A stretch of DNA of 64,000 bases from Hyphomicrobiales bacterium (GCA_017305715.1 JAFKKG010000015.1:205169-269168), one strand, 5' to 3'. Positions 35,778-46,024 are shown, numbered from the stretch's first letter. Notes: generated by a model from the letters alone, not told the origin. Numbers and translations are program-made.

Positions 35778-36689
35778 ATGAATGAACAAATTAGTGATCG
35801 CAAGGGCGTGCCGGGCTTCGTCGAGCGGCTGAAGGAATTGTTGCCGGCCAGATTCCGGCGCGGGGCAGCGGTCGTGCCGGTGGTGCGATTGTCCGGCGTG
35901 ATCGGGGCAGTAACGCCGCTGCGGCCGGGCATGTCGCTGGCCGGCGTGGCCAAGACCCTCGAACGCGCGTTCGGGACCAGGAATGCCAAGGCGGTGGCGC
36001 TGGTGATCAATTCGCCCGGCGGCTCGCCGGTGCAATCGCGCCAGATCTTCCTGCGGATCCGCCAGCTCGCCGCGGAAAAGAATTTGCCGGTGCTGGTGTT
36101 CGTCGAGGACGTCGCCGCATCCGGTGGCTACATGATCGCCTGCGCCGGTGACGAGATTTTCTGCGATCCGTCCTCGATCCTGGGTTCGATCGGCGTGGTC
36201 GGCGGCGGCTTTGGCTTCCAGGAACTGATCAGGAAAATCGGCGTCGAGCGGCGGCTCTATACGGCGGGTGCCCATAAGGCGACGCTCGATCCGTTCCTCC
36301 CCGAAAACCCCGACGACGTGGCGCGTCTGAAATCGCTTCAGCGCGAGATCCACGCCATCTTTATCGGCCTGGTCAAGCAGAGCCGCGGCAGCCGCCTCAA
36401 GGGCGCCGACGACGCGCTGTTCACCGGCGAATATTGGGCCGGCGAGACGTCGGTATCGCTGGGCCTGGCGGACGCGATCGGCGATCTGCGTTCGACACTG
36501 CGCGCCCGCTATGGCGACAAGGTGCTGACGCCGGTGATCGCGCCGGCCAGCGGGATGCTGTCCGGCCTGCTCGGCCGGCGTTCGCCGGGGGCGGGCGCCA
36601 TGGGCTTGCTCGATGGGTTCGGGGGATTGCCGGACGATCTGATTTCCGCGCTCGAAACCAGGGCGATTTGGGCCAAATTCGGGTTCTAG
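35778..36689 (+). CDS. S49-family signal peptide peptidase (SppA-like)
   Basis: A 303-residue serine peptidase of the S49 family, which cleaves signal peptides in the membrane. Catalytic Ser115 is in [11 protein letters not shown] and Lys167 in [11 protein letters not shown], with the Ser-Lys separation of 52 residues seen in B. subtilis SppA. The family segment [14 protein letters not shown] lies at 78-90. It has no clear membrane helix, unlike large SppA proteins. The ATG at 35778 has AACGGC before it and a weak ribosome site. Downstream are a small membrane protein and glyQS. Related genomes keep this order. Confidence 0.93.
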   Translation: MNEQISDRKGVPGFVERLKELLPARFRRGAAVVPVVRLSGVIGAVTPLRPGMSLAGVAKTLERAFGTRNAKAVALVINSPGGSPVQSRQIFLRIRQLAAEKNLPVLVFVEDVAASGGYMIACAGDEIFCDPSSILGSIGVVGGGFGFQELIRKIGVERRLYTAGAHKATLDPFLPENPDDVARLKSLQREIHAIFIGLVKQSRGSRLKGADDALFTGEYWAGETSVSLGLADAIGDLRSTLRARYGDKVLTPVIAPASGMLSGLLGRRSPGAGAMGLLDGFGGLPDDLISALETRAIWAKFGF

Positions 36690-36802
36690 CGCCAGCAAAC
36701 CCGCGCCATTTAGTCCTAAAGGCGGGAATTGCGGTGCGGCCCGGTCTGCGCGAGAATGCACTTATTGGGGGCGTGACCGACGTGAACGACAAGGATCGAC
36801 CG

Positions 36803-36994
36803 ATGCCACCGTTGATCGCATTCGCAGGGGCCCTGGGTGGGCTCGCCGTGGTCCGCTGGGCTTACAAGACCGCCGTCCGGATCAACCGGGAGCTGGAAGA
36901 GGCGCGCATGGAACGCGTCGCCGAGGCCGCCCGCTCGGGCGAAATTCCGACCCTGCGCCGGGACCCCGTGACGGGGGCCTATCGACCGGGTTAG
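36803..36994 (+). CDS. Small membrane-anchored protein
   Basis: A 63-residue protein with one N-terminal helix ([21 protein letters not shown], about 1-21), then a charged Arg/Glu-rich segment and a [14 protein letters not shown] end. The C-terminal tail resembles that of small hypothetical proteins in related bacteria, but no function is known. AAGGA lies seven bases before the ATG. GTG starts upstream at 36772 and 36783 are possible but lack such a site. It follows the S49 peptidase and precedes a family A repeat. Confidence 0.65.
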   Translation: MPPLIAFAGALGGLAVVRWAYKTAVRINRELEEARMERVAEAARSGEIPTLRRDPVTGAYRPG

Positions 36995-36998
36995 CGAT

Positions 36999-37076
36999 CC
37001 GTCATTCCGGGGCGCGAAGCGAACCCGGAATCTCGAGATTCCGGGTTCGATGCTTCGCATCGCCCCGGAATGACGG
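36999..37076. repeat. Dispersed palindromic repeat, family A copy 2
   Basis: CCGTCATTCCGGGGCGCGAA begins the element; the central GGAATCTCGAGATTCC palindrome and CCCCGGAATGACGG follow. It lies 92 bp before glyQ, so it occupies the glyQ upstream region. Longer arms than copy 1. Confidence 0.9.
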
Positions 37077-37167
37077 CTTGAAGCTACCCGCCATCGCCTT
37101 GATTCCCCGCTTCCCCGCCGATACGGTCCCGCGCGCCCAAAACCCCCTCGCGAGACCGATTCTGCCG

Positions 37168-38103
37168 ATGGATGAATTGCCTGCCCATATGCGCCCGGAA
37201 CGTTCGTTCCAGGGCTTCATTCTCGCTCTGCAGCGGTTCTGGGCCGAGCAGGGCTGCGTGATCCTGCAGCCCTATGACATGGAAATGGGCGCCGGCACCT
37301 TCCATCCGGCGACGACCTTGCGCGCGCTCGGGCCGAGACCGTGGCGGGCTGCCTATGTGCAGCCCTCGCGCCGGCCAAAGGACGGCCGCTACGGCGAAAA
37401 TCCCAACCGGATGCAGCATTATTACCAGTATCAGGTGATCATGAAGCCTTCGCCGCCGGACCTTCAGGATCTGTACCTGAAGTCGCTCGCCGCGATCGGC
37501 CTCGATTCCAGCCTGCACGACATCCGCTTTGTCGAGGACGACTGGGAAAGCCCGACGCTCGGCGCCTGGGGGCTGGGCTGGGAATGCTGGTGCGACGGCA
37601 TGGAAGTCAGCCAGTTCACGTATTTCCAGCAGGTCGCGGGTGTCGAATGCGCGCCGGTCGCCGGCGAGCTCACCTACGGGCTGGAGCGCCTGGCGATGTA
37701 TGTGCAGGGCGTCGACCGCGTCTATGACCTCAACTTCAACGGCCGCGAGGGCGCCGACAAGGTGACCTATGGCGACGTGTTCCTGCAGGCCGAACAGGAA
37801 TATTCGAGGCACAATTTCGAGTACTCGGACGCCGAAATGCTGTTCAAGCAGTTCGTGATGGCCGAAGAGGCCTGCAAGAAATATCTGGCGGCGGGGTGGA
37901 AGAACGGCGGCAACCAGAAAGAACATCTGATGGCGCTGCCGGCCTATGACCAGTGCATCAAGGCCAGCCACGTCTTCAACCTGCTTGATGCCCGCGGCGT
38001 GATCTCGGTGACCGAGCGCGCCAGCTACATCGCGCGCGTGCGCGACCTCGCCAAAGCCTGCGGCGAAGCCTGGGTCCACACCGAAGCGGGCAGGGCGGCC
38101 TGA
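37168..38103 (+). CDS. glyQ: Glycine-tRNA ligase, alpha subunit
   Basis: A 311-residue alpha subunit of the bacterial heterotetrameric glycyl-tRNA synthetase, class II. It shows [35 protein letters not shown] at the start, [29 protein letters not shown] in motif 2, and [24 protein letters not shown] in motif 3. The start [15 protein letters not shown] is chosen; MRPERSFQ at 37189 is possible. The beta subunit starts one base before the stop (TGATG). A family A repeat precedes it. Confidence 0.97.
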   Translation: MDELPAHMRPERSFQGFILALQRFWAEQGCVILQPYDMEMGAGTFHPATTLRALGPRPWRAAYVQPSRRPKDGRYGENPNRMQHYYQYQVIMKPSPPDLQDLYLKSLAAIGLDSSLHDIRFVEDDWESPTLGAWGLGWECWCDGMEVSQFTYFQQVAGVECAPVAGELTYGLERLAMYVQGVDRVYDLNFNGREGADKVTYGDVFLQAEQEYSRHNFEYSDAEMLFKQFVMAEEACKKYLAAGWKNGGNQKEHLMALPAYDQCIKASHVFNLLDARGVISVTERASYIARVRDLAKACGEAWVHTEAGRAA

Positions 38104-40217
38104 TGCCTGATCTTTTGCTCGAACTGTTTTCCGAAGAAATCCCCGCGCGCATGCAGGCGAAGGCGGCGGATGATCTGCGCCGCATGGTGACCGACAAGCT
38201 GGTGGCCGAGGGCCTGGTCTATGAGGGTGCAAAAGCCTTCGTGACGCCGCGGCGGCTGGCGTTGACGGTGCACGGCATTCCGGCGCGGCAGCCGGACCTT
38301 AAGACCGAACGCAAGGGCCCGAAAATCGGTGCGCCCGATGCGGCCGTGCAGGGTTTCTTGAAAGCGACCGGTTTGAAGTCGCTCGATGAAGCCAACATCC
38401 AGCGCGACCCGAAGGGCGATTTCTACATCGCGCTGATCGAGAAGCCCGGCCGCGCCACGCTCGATGTGCTCGCCGAACTCCTCCCGGTGATCGTGCGGAC
38501 TTTCCCGTGGCCGAAATCGATGCGCTGGGGCGAGCGCTCGGCAAAGCCGGGCGCGCTGACCTGGGTGCGGCCGCTGCATAGCATCATCGCGACCTTCGGC
38601 ATCGAGACCGAAGAGCCGGAGGTCGTAAAGTTCGCGATCGACGGCATCGACGCCGGCCAGACCACGCATGGCCACCGCTTCATGGCGCCGTCTGCGATCT
38701 CGGTGCGCCGCTTCGATGATTACGAGGCCAAGCTCAAAGCCGCCAAGGTCGTGCTCGACCCGCAGGCGCGCAAGGACATCATCCTGGCCGACGCCAAGCA
38801 GCTGGCGTTCGCACAGGGTTTTGAGCTGGTCGAGGATCAGGTGCTGCTCGATGAGGTGTCGGGCCTCGTCGAATGGCCGGTCGTGCTGATGGGCTCGTTC
38901 GACCAGGAATTCCTCTCGATCCCGGGCGAGGTGATCCGCGCCACCATCCGCAACAACCAGAAATGCTTTGTGGTCAGCGATCCCAAAACCGGGAAGCTGA
39001 CGAACAAATTCATCCTCACCGCCAATATCGAGGCCAGCGACGGCGGCAAGGCCATCATCGCCGGCAACGAACGCGTGATCCGCGCCCGCCTGAGCGATGC
39101 AAAGTTTTTCTACGAGACCGACCTGAAGACGAAGCTGGAAGACCGGCTGCCGAAATTCGAGCAGATCATTTTTCACGAAAAACTCGGCACGCAGGGCGAG
39201 CGCATCAAGCGCATCGAGCGGCTGGCCGCGGAAATCGCACCGCTGGTCGGCGCCGATGTCGAAAAGACGAAACGCGCCGCGCATCTGGCGAAGGCGGATT
39301 TGCTGACCGAAGTGGTCGGCGAATTCCCGGAGTTGCAGGGTCTGATGGGAAAATACTACGCGCTGGCGCAGGGCGAGGATGCTTCCGTCGCCGCCGCGAG
39401 CGAGGAGCACTGGAAGCCACAGGGGCCCGCGGATCGGGTGCCGTCTGATCCCGTGAGCATTGCGGTGGCCTTGGCCGACAAGATCGACACGCTGGTTGGC
39501 TTCTGGGCGATCGACGAGAAGCCGACGGGAAGCAAGGATCCGTATGCATTGCGGCGTGCGGCGTTGGGTGCAATCAGGCTGATTGTGGAGAATACGATCA
39601 GGCTTCCGATCCTGAAGGCTGCGCAGTCAGCCATAGATGGTTTGCCCGCGAAGGGAGCCAAGTATCCGGCTGCCGACGTTCAAAAACTTCCAGCCGATCT
39701 CCTCTCCTTCTTCGCCGATCGCCTAAAGGTCCAGCTCCGCGATCAGGGCGCACGTCACGACCTCGTCGATGCCGTGTTTGCGCTTGGCGGCCAGGACGAT
39801 CTGCTGATGGTGGTCCGCCGCGTCGAGGCGCTGGCAAAATTCCTCGATACCGATGACGGCAAGAACCTGCTCGCCGGCACAAAACGCGCCAGCAATATCC
39901 TTTCGATCGAAGAGAAAAAGGACAAGCGCAGCTTCGACGGCGCACCGGATGCGGCGCTTTACAAGCTCGACGAGGAAAAGGCGCTGGCGAAGGCGATCGA
40001 TCAGGTCAAGAGCGAAGCCGGCAGCGCTGTGGCAAAGGAAGACTTCGCCGCCGCGATGCGCGCGATGGCAAAACTGCGTCCGGCGGTGGATGCGTTCTTC
40101 GACAAGGTCAAGGTCAACGACGATGAACCAAAAGTCCGCGAGAACCGACTAAAGCTCTTGAACGAAATCCGCGCGGCGACGCGCGCGGTGGCGGACTTTT
40201 CGAAGATCGAGGGCTGA
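38103..40217 (+). CDS. glyS: Glycine-tRNA ligase, beta subunit
   Basis: A 704-residue beta subunit, which binds the tRNA and edits. It has the family start [41 protein letters not shown]-like [26 protein letters not shown], and the C-terminal [22 protein letters not shown]. The central part carries HD-like residues. It overlaps glyQ by one base, so the two are translationally coupled. A methyltransferase gene follows by three bases. Length is normal. No defect seen. Confidence 0.97.
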   Translation: MPDLLLELFSEEIPARMQAKAADDLRRMVTDKLVAEGLVYEGAKAFVTPRRLALTVHGIPARQPDLKTERKGPKIGAPDAAVQGFLKATGLKSLDEANIQRDPKGDFYIALIEKPGRATLDVLAELLPVIVRTFPWPKSMRWGERSAKPGALTWVRPLHSIIATFGIETEEPEVVKFAIDGIDAGQTTHGHRFMAPSAISVRRFDDYEAKLKAAKVVLDPQARKDIILADAKQLAFAQGFELVEDQVLLDEVSGLVEWPVVLMGSFDQEFLSIPGEVIRATIRNNQKCFVVSDPKTGKLTNKFILTANIEASDGGKAIIAGNERVIRARLSDAKFFYETDLKTKLEDRLPKFEQIIFHEKLGTQGERIKRIERLAAEIAPLVGADVEKTKRAAHLAKADLLTEVVGEFPELQGLMGKYYALAQGEDASVAAASEEHWKPQGPADRVPSDPVSIAVALADKIDTLVGFWAIDEKPTGSKDPYALRRAALGAIRLIVENTIRLPILKAAQSAIDGLPAKGAKYPAADVQKLPADLLSFFADRLKVQLRDQGARHDLVDAVFALGGQDDLLMVVRRVEALAKFLDTDDGKNLLAGTKRASNILSIEEKKDKRSFDGAPDAALYKLDEEKALAKAIDQVKSEAGSAVAKEDFAAAMRAMAKLRPAVDAFFDKVKVNDDEPKVRENRLKLLNEIRAATRAVADFSKIEG

Positions 40218-40220
40218 AAC

Positions 40221-40823
40221 GTGGATCGCAAGACGCTGGCCGCTTACGACCATGATGCGGCGGCGTTCGCCAAGGACTGGCACGACCAGCCGGCGCCCGT
40301 CGACCTGCATGAAATCGTCGAACGGTTTTTCGTGCGCGGCGGCAGTTCGGCCGATATCGGCTGCGGTTGTGGCCGCGAGGTCGGCTGGCTCAACAGCAAT
40401 GGTTTCTCGGCCGTCGGTTTTGACGCCTCGGAGGGCCTGCTGGCGGAGGCGCGGCGGCGCTATCCGGGCCTGAAGTTCGCAAGCGCCGAATTGCCGGAGC
40501 TGAAAGGCATCGGCACCTTCGACAATGTGCTCTGTGAAACCGTGATCATGCATCTCGAACGGGCGCAGATCGCGGCTGCGGTCCGCCGGCTGCTCGGCAT
40601 CGTCAAGCCCAGCGGAATCCTTTATTTGAGCTGGCGCATCACCGACAAATCCGACCTGCGCGATTCCCAGGGTCGGCTGTACTGCGCGTTCGACGCCGCG
40701 CTGGTGTTGGCGGAACTGAAGGCGACGGTGCTGTTGCTCGATGAAGAGGTCGTCAGTGCCTCCTCCGGCAAGAAAATCCATCGTCTCGTCGCCAAGAAGC
40801 CCGGCCTCGAGATCAGGGAATAG
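40221..40823 (+). CDS. Class I SAM-dependent methyltransferase
   Basis: A 200-residue methyltransferase. The SAM loop ADIGCGCGREVGWLNSNGFSAVGFDASEGLL spans about 44-74. The later DNVLCETVIMHLERAQIAAAVRRLLGIVKPSGILYLSWR matches the type-11/25 family. The substrate is not predictable. It starts with GTG three bases after glyS and is probably cotranscribed with glyQS. Compared with neighbours the base use is similar. A run of short intergenic elements separates it from the next gene. Confidence 0.87.
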   Translation: MDRKTLAAYDHDAAAFAKDWHDQPAPVDLHEIVERFFVRGGSSADIGCGCGREVGWLNSNGFSAVGFDASEGLLAEARRRYPGLKFASAELPELKGIGTFDNVLCETVIMHLERAQIAAAVRRLLGIVKPSGILYLSWRITDKSDLRDSQGRLYCAFDAALVLAELKATVLLLDEEVVSASSGKKIHRLVAKKPGLEIRE

Positions 40824-40879
40824 GCGCGGCGACGTCCGGACAGAAATATCCGGACACATCGGGAAATATTTACAGCCCG

Positions 40880-40894
40880 TTAACCATGCTTTGA
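40880..40894. promoter_or_regulatory. Possible CtrA-like site
   Basis: TTAA-CCATGCT-TTGA differs at one base from the CtrA consensus TTAA-N7-TTAA and contains the half-site TTAACCAT. A second TTAACC occurs at 40920-40925. It lies 61 bp before the ATG of the unknown gene at 40955. One mismatch, so this is only suggestive. Confidence 0.25.
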
Positions 40895-40954
40895 AATGGT
40901 CCGCTGCGGTAACGGTTCTTTAACCGTCGCCCAAATCGCAAGACGGGGACGCAA

Positions 40955-42055
40955 ATGACCTCGATAAATCCCGGAACGAATCCTTACAGCCAGCTCGGCT
41001 CCGCCTATGCCCGCGCCGCCGCCACGCAGCCGTCGCTGGCCGCCGCGCTCAACGCCGCCGAATCCGGCAATCCGCCCGCCAGCAATGCGGCCACCAATTT
41101 GACGCTGTCGGATGCCGCCCGCGCGCAGCTCGCCGGCGCCGCGGCGCAAAAGGATATCAGCGTCGTCACATCCGACACGCGCACCGCGCTTGACGGCCTC
41201 TATGCCGCCGCCAAGGTGAAGGGCCCGATCGCCGACGACGGCAAGACGACGATCGACCTGTCGTCGTTCGATCGCCGTGCGCTGTTTGCGATCACGACCA
41301 ATAGCGGAGGCAAGTTCAGCCCTGATGAGCAGAAGGTCGCCAACACCGAGCTCGCCAATCGTTTCAACGACGCGTTGATGCCCGGCGCGGCAACCGCGAA
41401 ACTGACCGGCGACTTCAGCTCGATCTACAAGGCGGCGCTGGATTATCTCGACGGCGCCGGCGCCGAGGAAAAGGCGACCGCGGCGTGGTCCGCGCTTCGC
41501 GCGGCGGTGCAGAAGGGCGTCCAGGCCACCCAGCTGGAGCCAACCAAGGCGCCGGCGAATATTGCCAACGATCCCGTCGCGGCCTATCTGGCGCAGAACG
41601 CCGATGGTGTCAGCGCGCCGGCCGTCGATATTTCCAGCGTCGCGAAGAAAGTCCGCGCCGCGCTCGACGCGCAGGCGAAGGTCGCCGCCGCCGCCGGCAA
41701 GGAACTGGTATTCGACGCCGGCCGCAAAACCGGTCAATTGGCCGACCTCAGTTCGATGGACAACCGGTCGTTAGCTGCGATCTCGCTCAATCAGGATGGC
41801 CTGTTCTCGGGGCTGGAAAGTTTTGCGGCCAAGCAGGCGCTGAATTCGCGCAACCGCGCCAGCGTGCTGGCCGCGTTCCAGACGAGCCAGACCAGCGGTG
41901 ATCCGACCCAGCTCAGCCTCGGCATTCTCAACACTTATTCGTCGATGAGTGCCGAGGAGCGGCTGGCCGTCAACTGGACTCCGGCCGTTCGAGACAATGC
42001 GATCGCTAACTACAAGTCCAGCCGTCACATCCTGTCGATGCTGCGCGGGATGTAG
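40955..42055 (+). CDS. Unknown protein with an internal duplication
   Basis: A 366-residue Ala/Ser/Asp-rich protein without signal peptide or membrane helix. Two stretches resemble each other: residues 66-140 (with DLSSFDRRALFAITTNSGGKF) and 225-305 (with DLSSMDNRSLAAISLNQDGLF). The spacing of Asp/Ser/Asn/Gly residues (TTNSGGKFS and SLNQDGLFS) recalls loose EF-hand-like loops, but I do not claim calcium binding. I do not recognise the family. It lies between a methyltransferase and a strong terminator, so it is a single transcription unit. A possible CtrA site is upstream. Its function is unknown. Confidence 0.75.
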   Translation: MTSINPGTNPYSQLGSAYARAAATQPSLAAALNAAESGNPPASNAATNLTLSDAARAQLAGAAAQKDISVVTSDTRTALDGLYAAAKVKGPIADDGKTTIDLSSFDRRALFAITTNSGGKFSPDEQKVANTELANRFNDALMPGAATAKLTGDFSSIYKAALDYLDGAGAEEKATAAWSALRAAVQKGVQATQLEPTKAPANIANDPVAAYLAQNADGVSAPAVDISSVAKKVRAALDAQAKVAAAAGKELVFDAGRKTGQLADLSSMDNRSLAAISLNQDGLFSGLESFAAKQALNSRNRASVLAAFQTSQTSGDPTQLSLGILNTYSSMSAEERLAVNWTPAVRDNAIANYKSSRHILSMLRGM

Positions 42056-42079
42056 TCAGACCGCGATAGGCGCCAACGA

Positions 42080-42114
42080 AAAGCCCCGCCCAGGGGGAAA
42101 CCGGGCGGGGCTTT
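42080..42114 (+). terminator. Strong intrinsic terminator
   Basis: AAAGCCCCGCCC (42080-42091) pairs with GGGCGGGGCTTT (42103-42114) over 12 bp with an 11-base loop and is followed by CTTGTC. It lies 24 bp after the stop of the unknown gene and, being symmetric with an A-run on the left, may also end the leftward DUF1236 transcript. Confidence 0.8.
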
Positions 42115-42182
42115 CTTGTCCGGTGATATCGCGCGCACATCCGCTTGCGCAGCGTCCGGACCAACGGTTCAGGCGATTGGGA

Positions 42183-42560
42183 TCAGTCGACGACCTGAAC
42201 GATGCGACGTGAACGCGGTTCGACCAATACGGTCTGGCCGTTCACCACGGTGTAGCGAAGGGGCGTCGACGCATAGGTCTGCGGCACGTCGTAATAGGTG
42301 ATGCCGGCTTCCGGCAGCACGCCACCGACGATCACGCGTTCCGGAATGGTGAAAGTCGGTATCCGCTCGCGCACGACATATTCGCGGAATGCCGGCCGCT
42401 GCTCGGCGAGGATGCCCTCATTCTCGCCAATGACGACAGTACGGCCGCGAACGATCCCGACGGTATCGCTCTGGGCCTGTGCGGCAACCGGAATGGTGAT
42501 CGCGCCTGCGGCAGCTATCGTGCCTGCGATCGCTGCAACGGCAAGTAACTTGTTCCTCAT
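42183..42560 (-). CDS. DUF1236 secreted protein
   Basis: A 125-residue protein with a signal peptide (MRNKLLAVAAIAGTIAAAGA, probable cleavage after AQAQS) and a DUF1236 domain, with VRERIPTFTIPERVIVGGVLPEAGITYYDVPQTY and a C-terminal YTVVNGQTVLVEPRSRRIVQVVD. These small beta-rich periplasmic or outer-envelope proteins are common in Bradyrhizobium; their role is unknown. GGGAG lies six bases before the ATG at 42560. Not part of a visible operon. Confidence 0.88.
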   Translation of the reverse strand: MRNKLLAVAAIAGTIAAAGAITIPVAAQAQSDTVGIVRGRTVVIGENEGILAEQRPAFREYVVRERIPTFTIPERVIVGGVLPEAGITYYDVPQTYASTPLRYTVVNGQTVLVEPRSRRIVQVVD

Positions 42561-42793
42561 GTTTTGCTCCCTCACGCAAGGAAAGTACGCCGGCTAGCCA
42601 GCGTGGATGCGGGGCCAATTCATCACGCGCGGCATCGTTCCCCAAAAATGGCCGCCTCACACGCGGCAATTTCGGGCAGTTTTTGCGAAGGCCGGAACCC
42701 GTTGAGACGACAGGCGTCTGCTATTCCGGACCTGCGTCAGCGGTTATGTTGCCGCCGTCGATTCGATTTCCATCATCTCCCGGAGAAGTTTCA

Positions 42794-42949
42794 ATGACCC
42801 TCACCGCCGCGCACATTTCCCCGATCGTCGCCCTGGTCGCAGGAGTCTTGATCCTGCTCATGCCGCGGTTCCTGAATTTCATCGTCGCCATTTACCTGAT
42901 CTTCGTCGGTCTGGCCGGTCTGGGCGTATTCAAGATGCTCCGGTTCTAA
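42794..42949 (+). CDS. DUF3096 small membrane protein
   Basis: A 51-residue protein made of two hydrophobic helices, MTLTAAHISPIVALVAGVLILLMP and FLNFIVAIYLIFVGLAGLGVF, joined by PRF. This fits the DUF3096 family, small two-pass membrane proteins of unknown function. GGAGAAG lies five bases before the ATG. It is 100 bp upstream of ppdK on the same strand but likely a separate unit. Short and well conserved in pattern. Confidence 0.85.
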   Translation: MTLTAAHISPIVALVAGVLILLMPRFLNFIVAIYLIFVGLAGLGVFKMLRF

Positions 42950-43049
42950 CCGGTGGCCGCGGGAAAGAAGGGTTTCGCAGCTTGCGCGGAACCCCTCAAA
43001 GTGGTGTAAGGCGCGCATCTTCTCCCCTCTTTTCGGATTGTCATCTGCC

Positions 43050-45998
43050 ATGGCCAAAGCGGTTGCGAAGTCCAAAAAAACCGTAGTGAAATCAAAGCCA
43101 TCGGGTGGCGCGAAAGCCGCACCCGCCGCGTCCGCGCGCAAGGCGCTGACGAAGGCCCCGGCAAGGCCGGTGGCGAAGCCGGCCGCCAAAAGCGCTGCAA
43201 ACAAGGCCGCTGCAAACAAGGCTGTTGTAAACAAGGCTGTTACAAGGTCTCCGGGCAAGCCGGCCAGCAAGACCGCGCAGAAAGCCGTCGTCAGCAAGCC
43301 TGTGGTTGAAACGGTAAAATCCGGCAAGTGGGTCTATACGTTCGGGGACGGCAAGGCCGAAGGCAAAGCGGGCCTGCGCGATCTGCTCGGCGGCAAGGGC
43401 GCCAACCTCGCCGAAATGGCCAATCTCGGCCTGCCGGTGCCCCCGGGCTTCACTATTCCGACCTCGGTCTGCACCTATTTCTACGCCCACGACAAATCCT
43501 ATCCGCCCGCGCTGAAGGCGCAGGTCGAGAAGGCGCTGGAGCATGTCGGCAAGCTCACCGGCAAATCGTTCGGCGATCCCAAGAATCCGCTGCTGGTTTC
43601 GGTTCGCTCCGGCGGCCGGGCCTCGATGCCCGGCATGATGGATACCGTGCTCAATCTTGGCCTCAACGACCAGACGGTGGAAGCGCTCGCCGAACTGTCC
43701 GGCGACCGCCGCTTCGCTTATGACAGCTATCGCCGCTTCATCACCATGTATTCGGATGTCGTGCTCGGCTTCGAGCACCATCATTTCGAAGACATCCTCG
43801 ACACCTTCAAGGACAGCCAGGGCTATACGCTCGACACCGACCTGACCGGCGACGACTGGGTCGAGCTGGTCGGCAAATACAAGGATGCGGTGGCGCGCGA
43901 GACCGGCAGCGACTTCCCGCAGGACCCGCACGCCCAGTTGTGGGGCGCGATCGGCGCGGTGTTCTCATCCTGGATGAACGCGCGCGCGGTGACCTACCGC
44001 CGCCTGCACGACATTCCGGAATCCTGGGGCACCGCGGTCAACGTCCAGGCCATGGTGTTCGGCAACATGGGCGAGACCTCGGCGACCGGCGTTGCGTTCA
44101 CGCGCAACCCCTCGACCGGCGAGAGCAAGCTGTACGGCGAATTCCTGATCAACGCGCAGGGCGAGGACGTGGTGGCGGGCATCCGCACGCCGCAGGACAT
44201 CACCGAGTTCGCGCGCCAGGAATCCGGCTCCGACAAGGCGTCGATGGAAACCGCGATGCCCGATGCGTTCAAGGAACTGACGCGGATCTATACGCTGCTC
44301 GAAAAGCACTACCGCGACATGCAGGACATGGAGTTCACGGTCGAGCAGGGCAAATTGTGGATGCTGCAGACCCGCAGCGGCAAGCGCACCGCCAAGGCGG
44401 CGCTGCGGATCGCGGTCGAACTCGCCAATGAAGGCCTGATCTCGAAAAAGGACGCGGTGATGCGGATCGATCCCGCCTCGCTCGACCAGTTGCTGCACCC
44501 GACCATCGATCCCGCGGCCAAGCGCGACGTCATCGCCACCGGCCTGCCGGCCTCGCCAGGTGCCGCCTCCGGCGAGATCGTGTTCTCGTCCGACGAAGCC
44601 GCCAAGCTTCAGGCCGACGGCCGCAAGGTCATCCTGGTGCGGGTCGAGACCAGCCCGGAAGACATTCACGGCATGCACGCCGCTGAAGGCATCCTGACCA
44701 CCCGCGGCGGCATGACCTCGCACGCCGCCGTGGTGGCGCGCGGCATGGGCAAGCCCTGCGTCTCCGGCTGCGGCACCATCCGCGTCGATTACGGCCGCGG
44801 CACCATGAGCATCGGCACCCGCACCTTCAAGACCGGCGACGTCATCACCATCGACGGATCGGTCGGCCAGGTGCTGGCCGGGCGGATGCCGATGATCGAG
44901 CCGAAACTGTCGGGCGAATTCGGCACGCTGATGGGCTGGGCCGACGCCGTCCGCAAGCTCGGCGTTCGCGTCAATGCCGATACGCCGGAAGATGCGCGCA
45001 CCGCGATCAAGTTCGGCGGCGAAGGCATCGGCCTTTGCCGCACCGAGCACATGTTCTTCGAGGAAACCCGCATCCGCACCGTGCGCGAGATGATCCTTTC
45101 CGAGGACGAGCAGTCACGCCGTGCGGCGCTGTCGAAACTGCTGCCGATGCAGCGCGCGGATTTCGTCGAGTTGTTCGAGATCATGAAGGGCCTGCCGGTC
45201 ACGATCCGCCTGCTCGATCCGCCGCTGCACGAGTTCCTGCCGCACACCCAGGCCGAGATCGAGGAAGTCGCGCGCGCGATGAACACCGATCCGCGCAAGC
45301 TCGCGGATCGCGCCCGGGACCTTGCCGAGTTCAACCCGATGCTGGGCTTCCGCGGTTGCCGTCTTGCGATCGCTTACCCCGAAATCGCCGAGATGCAGGC
45401 GCGTGCGATCTTCGAAGCCGCGATCGAGGCCGAAAAGCGCACCAGCAAGGCCGTCGGCCTGGAGGTGATGGTACCGCTGATCGCGACCAAGGCCGAGTTC
45501 GATCTGGTCAAGGCGCGCATCGATGCCACCGCGCAGTCGGTGATGAAGGAGACCGGCAAGAAGATCGCCTATCAGGTCGGCACGATGATCGAATTGCCAC
45601 GGGCGTGCCTGATGGCAGGCGACGTGGCGCAGACCGCGGAGTTCTTCTCGTTCGGCACCAACGATCTGACGCAGACGACCTACGGCATCAGCCGTGACGA
45701 CGCCGCGAGTTTCCTTGGCACCTATGTTGCGAAGGGGATCCTCGAAATCGATCCGTTCATTTCGGTCGACCGCGATGGCGTCGGTGAACTCGTCAAGATC
45801 GGCGTGGCGCGTGGCCGCAAGACGCGGCCCGATCTCAAGGTCGGGATTTGCGGCGAGCATGGCGGCGATCCAGCCTCCGTCGCGTTCTGCCACGAGATCG
45901 GCCTCAACTACGTCTCGTGCTCGCCCTATCGCGTCCCGATCGCCCGCCTCGCCGCGGCCCAGGCAGCCCTCGGCAAGACGGTGGCGAGCCAGGCGTAA
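43050..45998 (+). CDS. ppdK: Pyruvate, phosphate dikinase with histone H1-like N-terminal tail
   Basis: A 982-residue PPDK, which interconverts pyruvate, ATP and phosphate with PEP, AMP and pyrophosphate. Residues 1-90 are a Lys/Ala/Pro-rich tail not found in ordinary PPDK, with the repeated pentapeptide AANKA/AANKA/VVNKA encoded by three 15-bp tandem units (43194-43238). The catalytic domains then follow: the ATP-grasp part (GGKGANLAEMANLGLPVPPGF, about 109-129), the phosphohistidine loop GGMTSHAAVVARGMGKPCVSG, whose Thr is the target of the regulatory protein, and the PEP-binding barrel with LPRACLMAG. The ATG at 43050 is used. A terminator follows. Confidence 0.95.
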   Translation: MAKAVAKSKKTVVKSKPSGGAKAAPAASARKALTKAPARPVAKPAAKSAANKAAANKAVVNKAVTRSPGKPASKTAQKAVVSKPVVETVKSGKWVYTFGDGKAEGKAGLRDLLGGKGANLAEMANLGLPVPPGFTIPTSVCTYFYAHDKSYPPALKAQVEKALEHVGKLTGKSFGDPKNPLLVSVRSGGRASMPGMMDTVLNLGLNDQTVEALAELSGDRRFAYDSYRRFITMYSDVVLGFEHHHFEDILDTFKDSQGYTLDTDLTGDDWVELVGKYKDAVARETGSDFPQDPHAQLWGAIGAVFSSWMNARAVTYRRLHDIPESWGTAVNVQAMVFGNMGETSATGVAFTRNPSTGESKLYGEFLINAQGEDVVAGIRTPQDITEFARQESGSDKASMETAMPDAFKELTRIYTLLEKHYRDMQDMEFTVEQGKLWMLQTRSGKRTAKAALRIAVELANEGLISKKDAVMRIDPASLDQLLHPTIDPAAKRDVIATGLPASPGAASGEIVFSSDEAAKLQADGRKVILVRVETSPEDIHGMHAAEGILTTRGGMTSHAAVVARGMGKPCVSGCGTIRVDYGRGTMSIGTRTFKTGDVITIDGSVGQVLAGRMPMIEPKLSGEFGTLMGWADAVRKLGVRVNADTPEDARTAIKFGGEGIGLCRTEHMFFEETRIRTVREMILSEDEQSRRAALSKLLPMQRADFVELFEIMKGLPVTIRLLDPPLHEFLPHTQAEIEEVARAMNTDPRKLADRARDLAEFNPMLGFRGCRLAIAYPEIAEMQARAIFEAAIEAEKRTSKAVGLEVMVPLIATKAEFDLVKARIDATAQSVMKETGKKIAYQVGTMIELPRACLMAGDVAQTAEFFSFGTNDLTQTTYGISRDDAASFLGTYVAKGILEIDPFISVDRDGVGELVKIGVARGRKTRPDLKVGICGEHGGDPASVAFCHEIGLNYVSCSPYRVPIARLAAAQAALGKTVASQA

Positions 45999-46024
45999 CG
46001 CCTCTAACTGATAGAGACGGCGTC

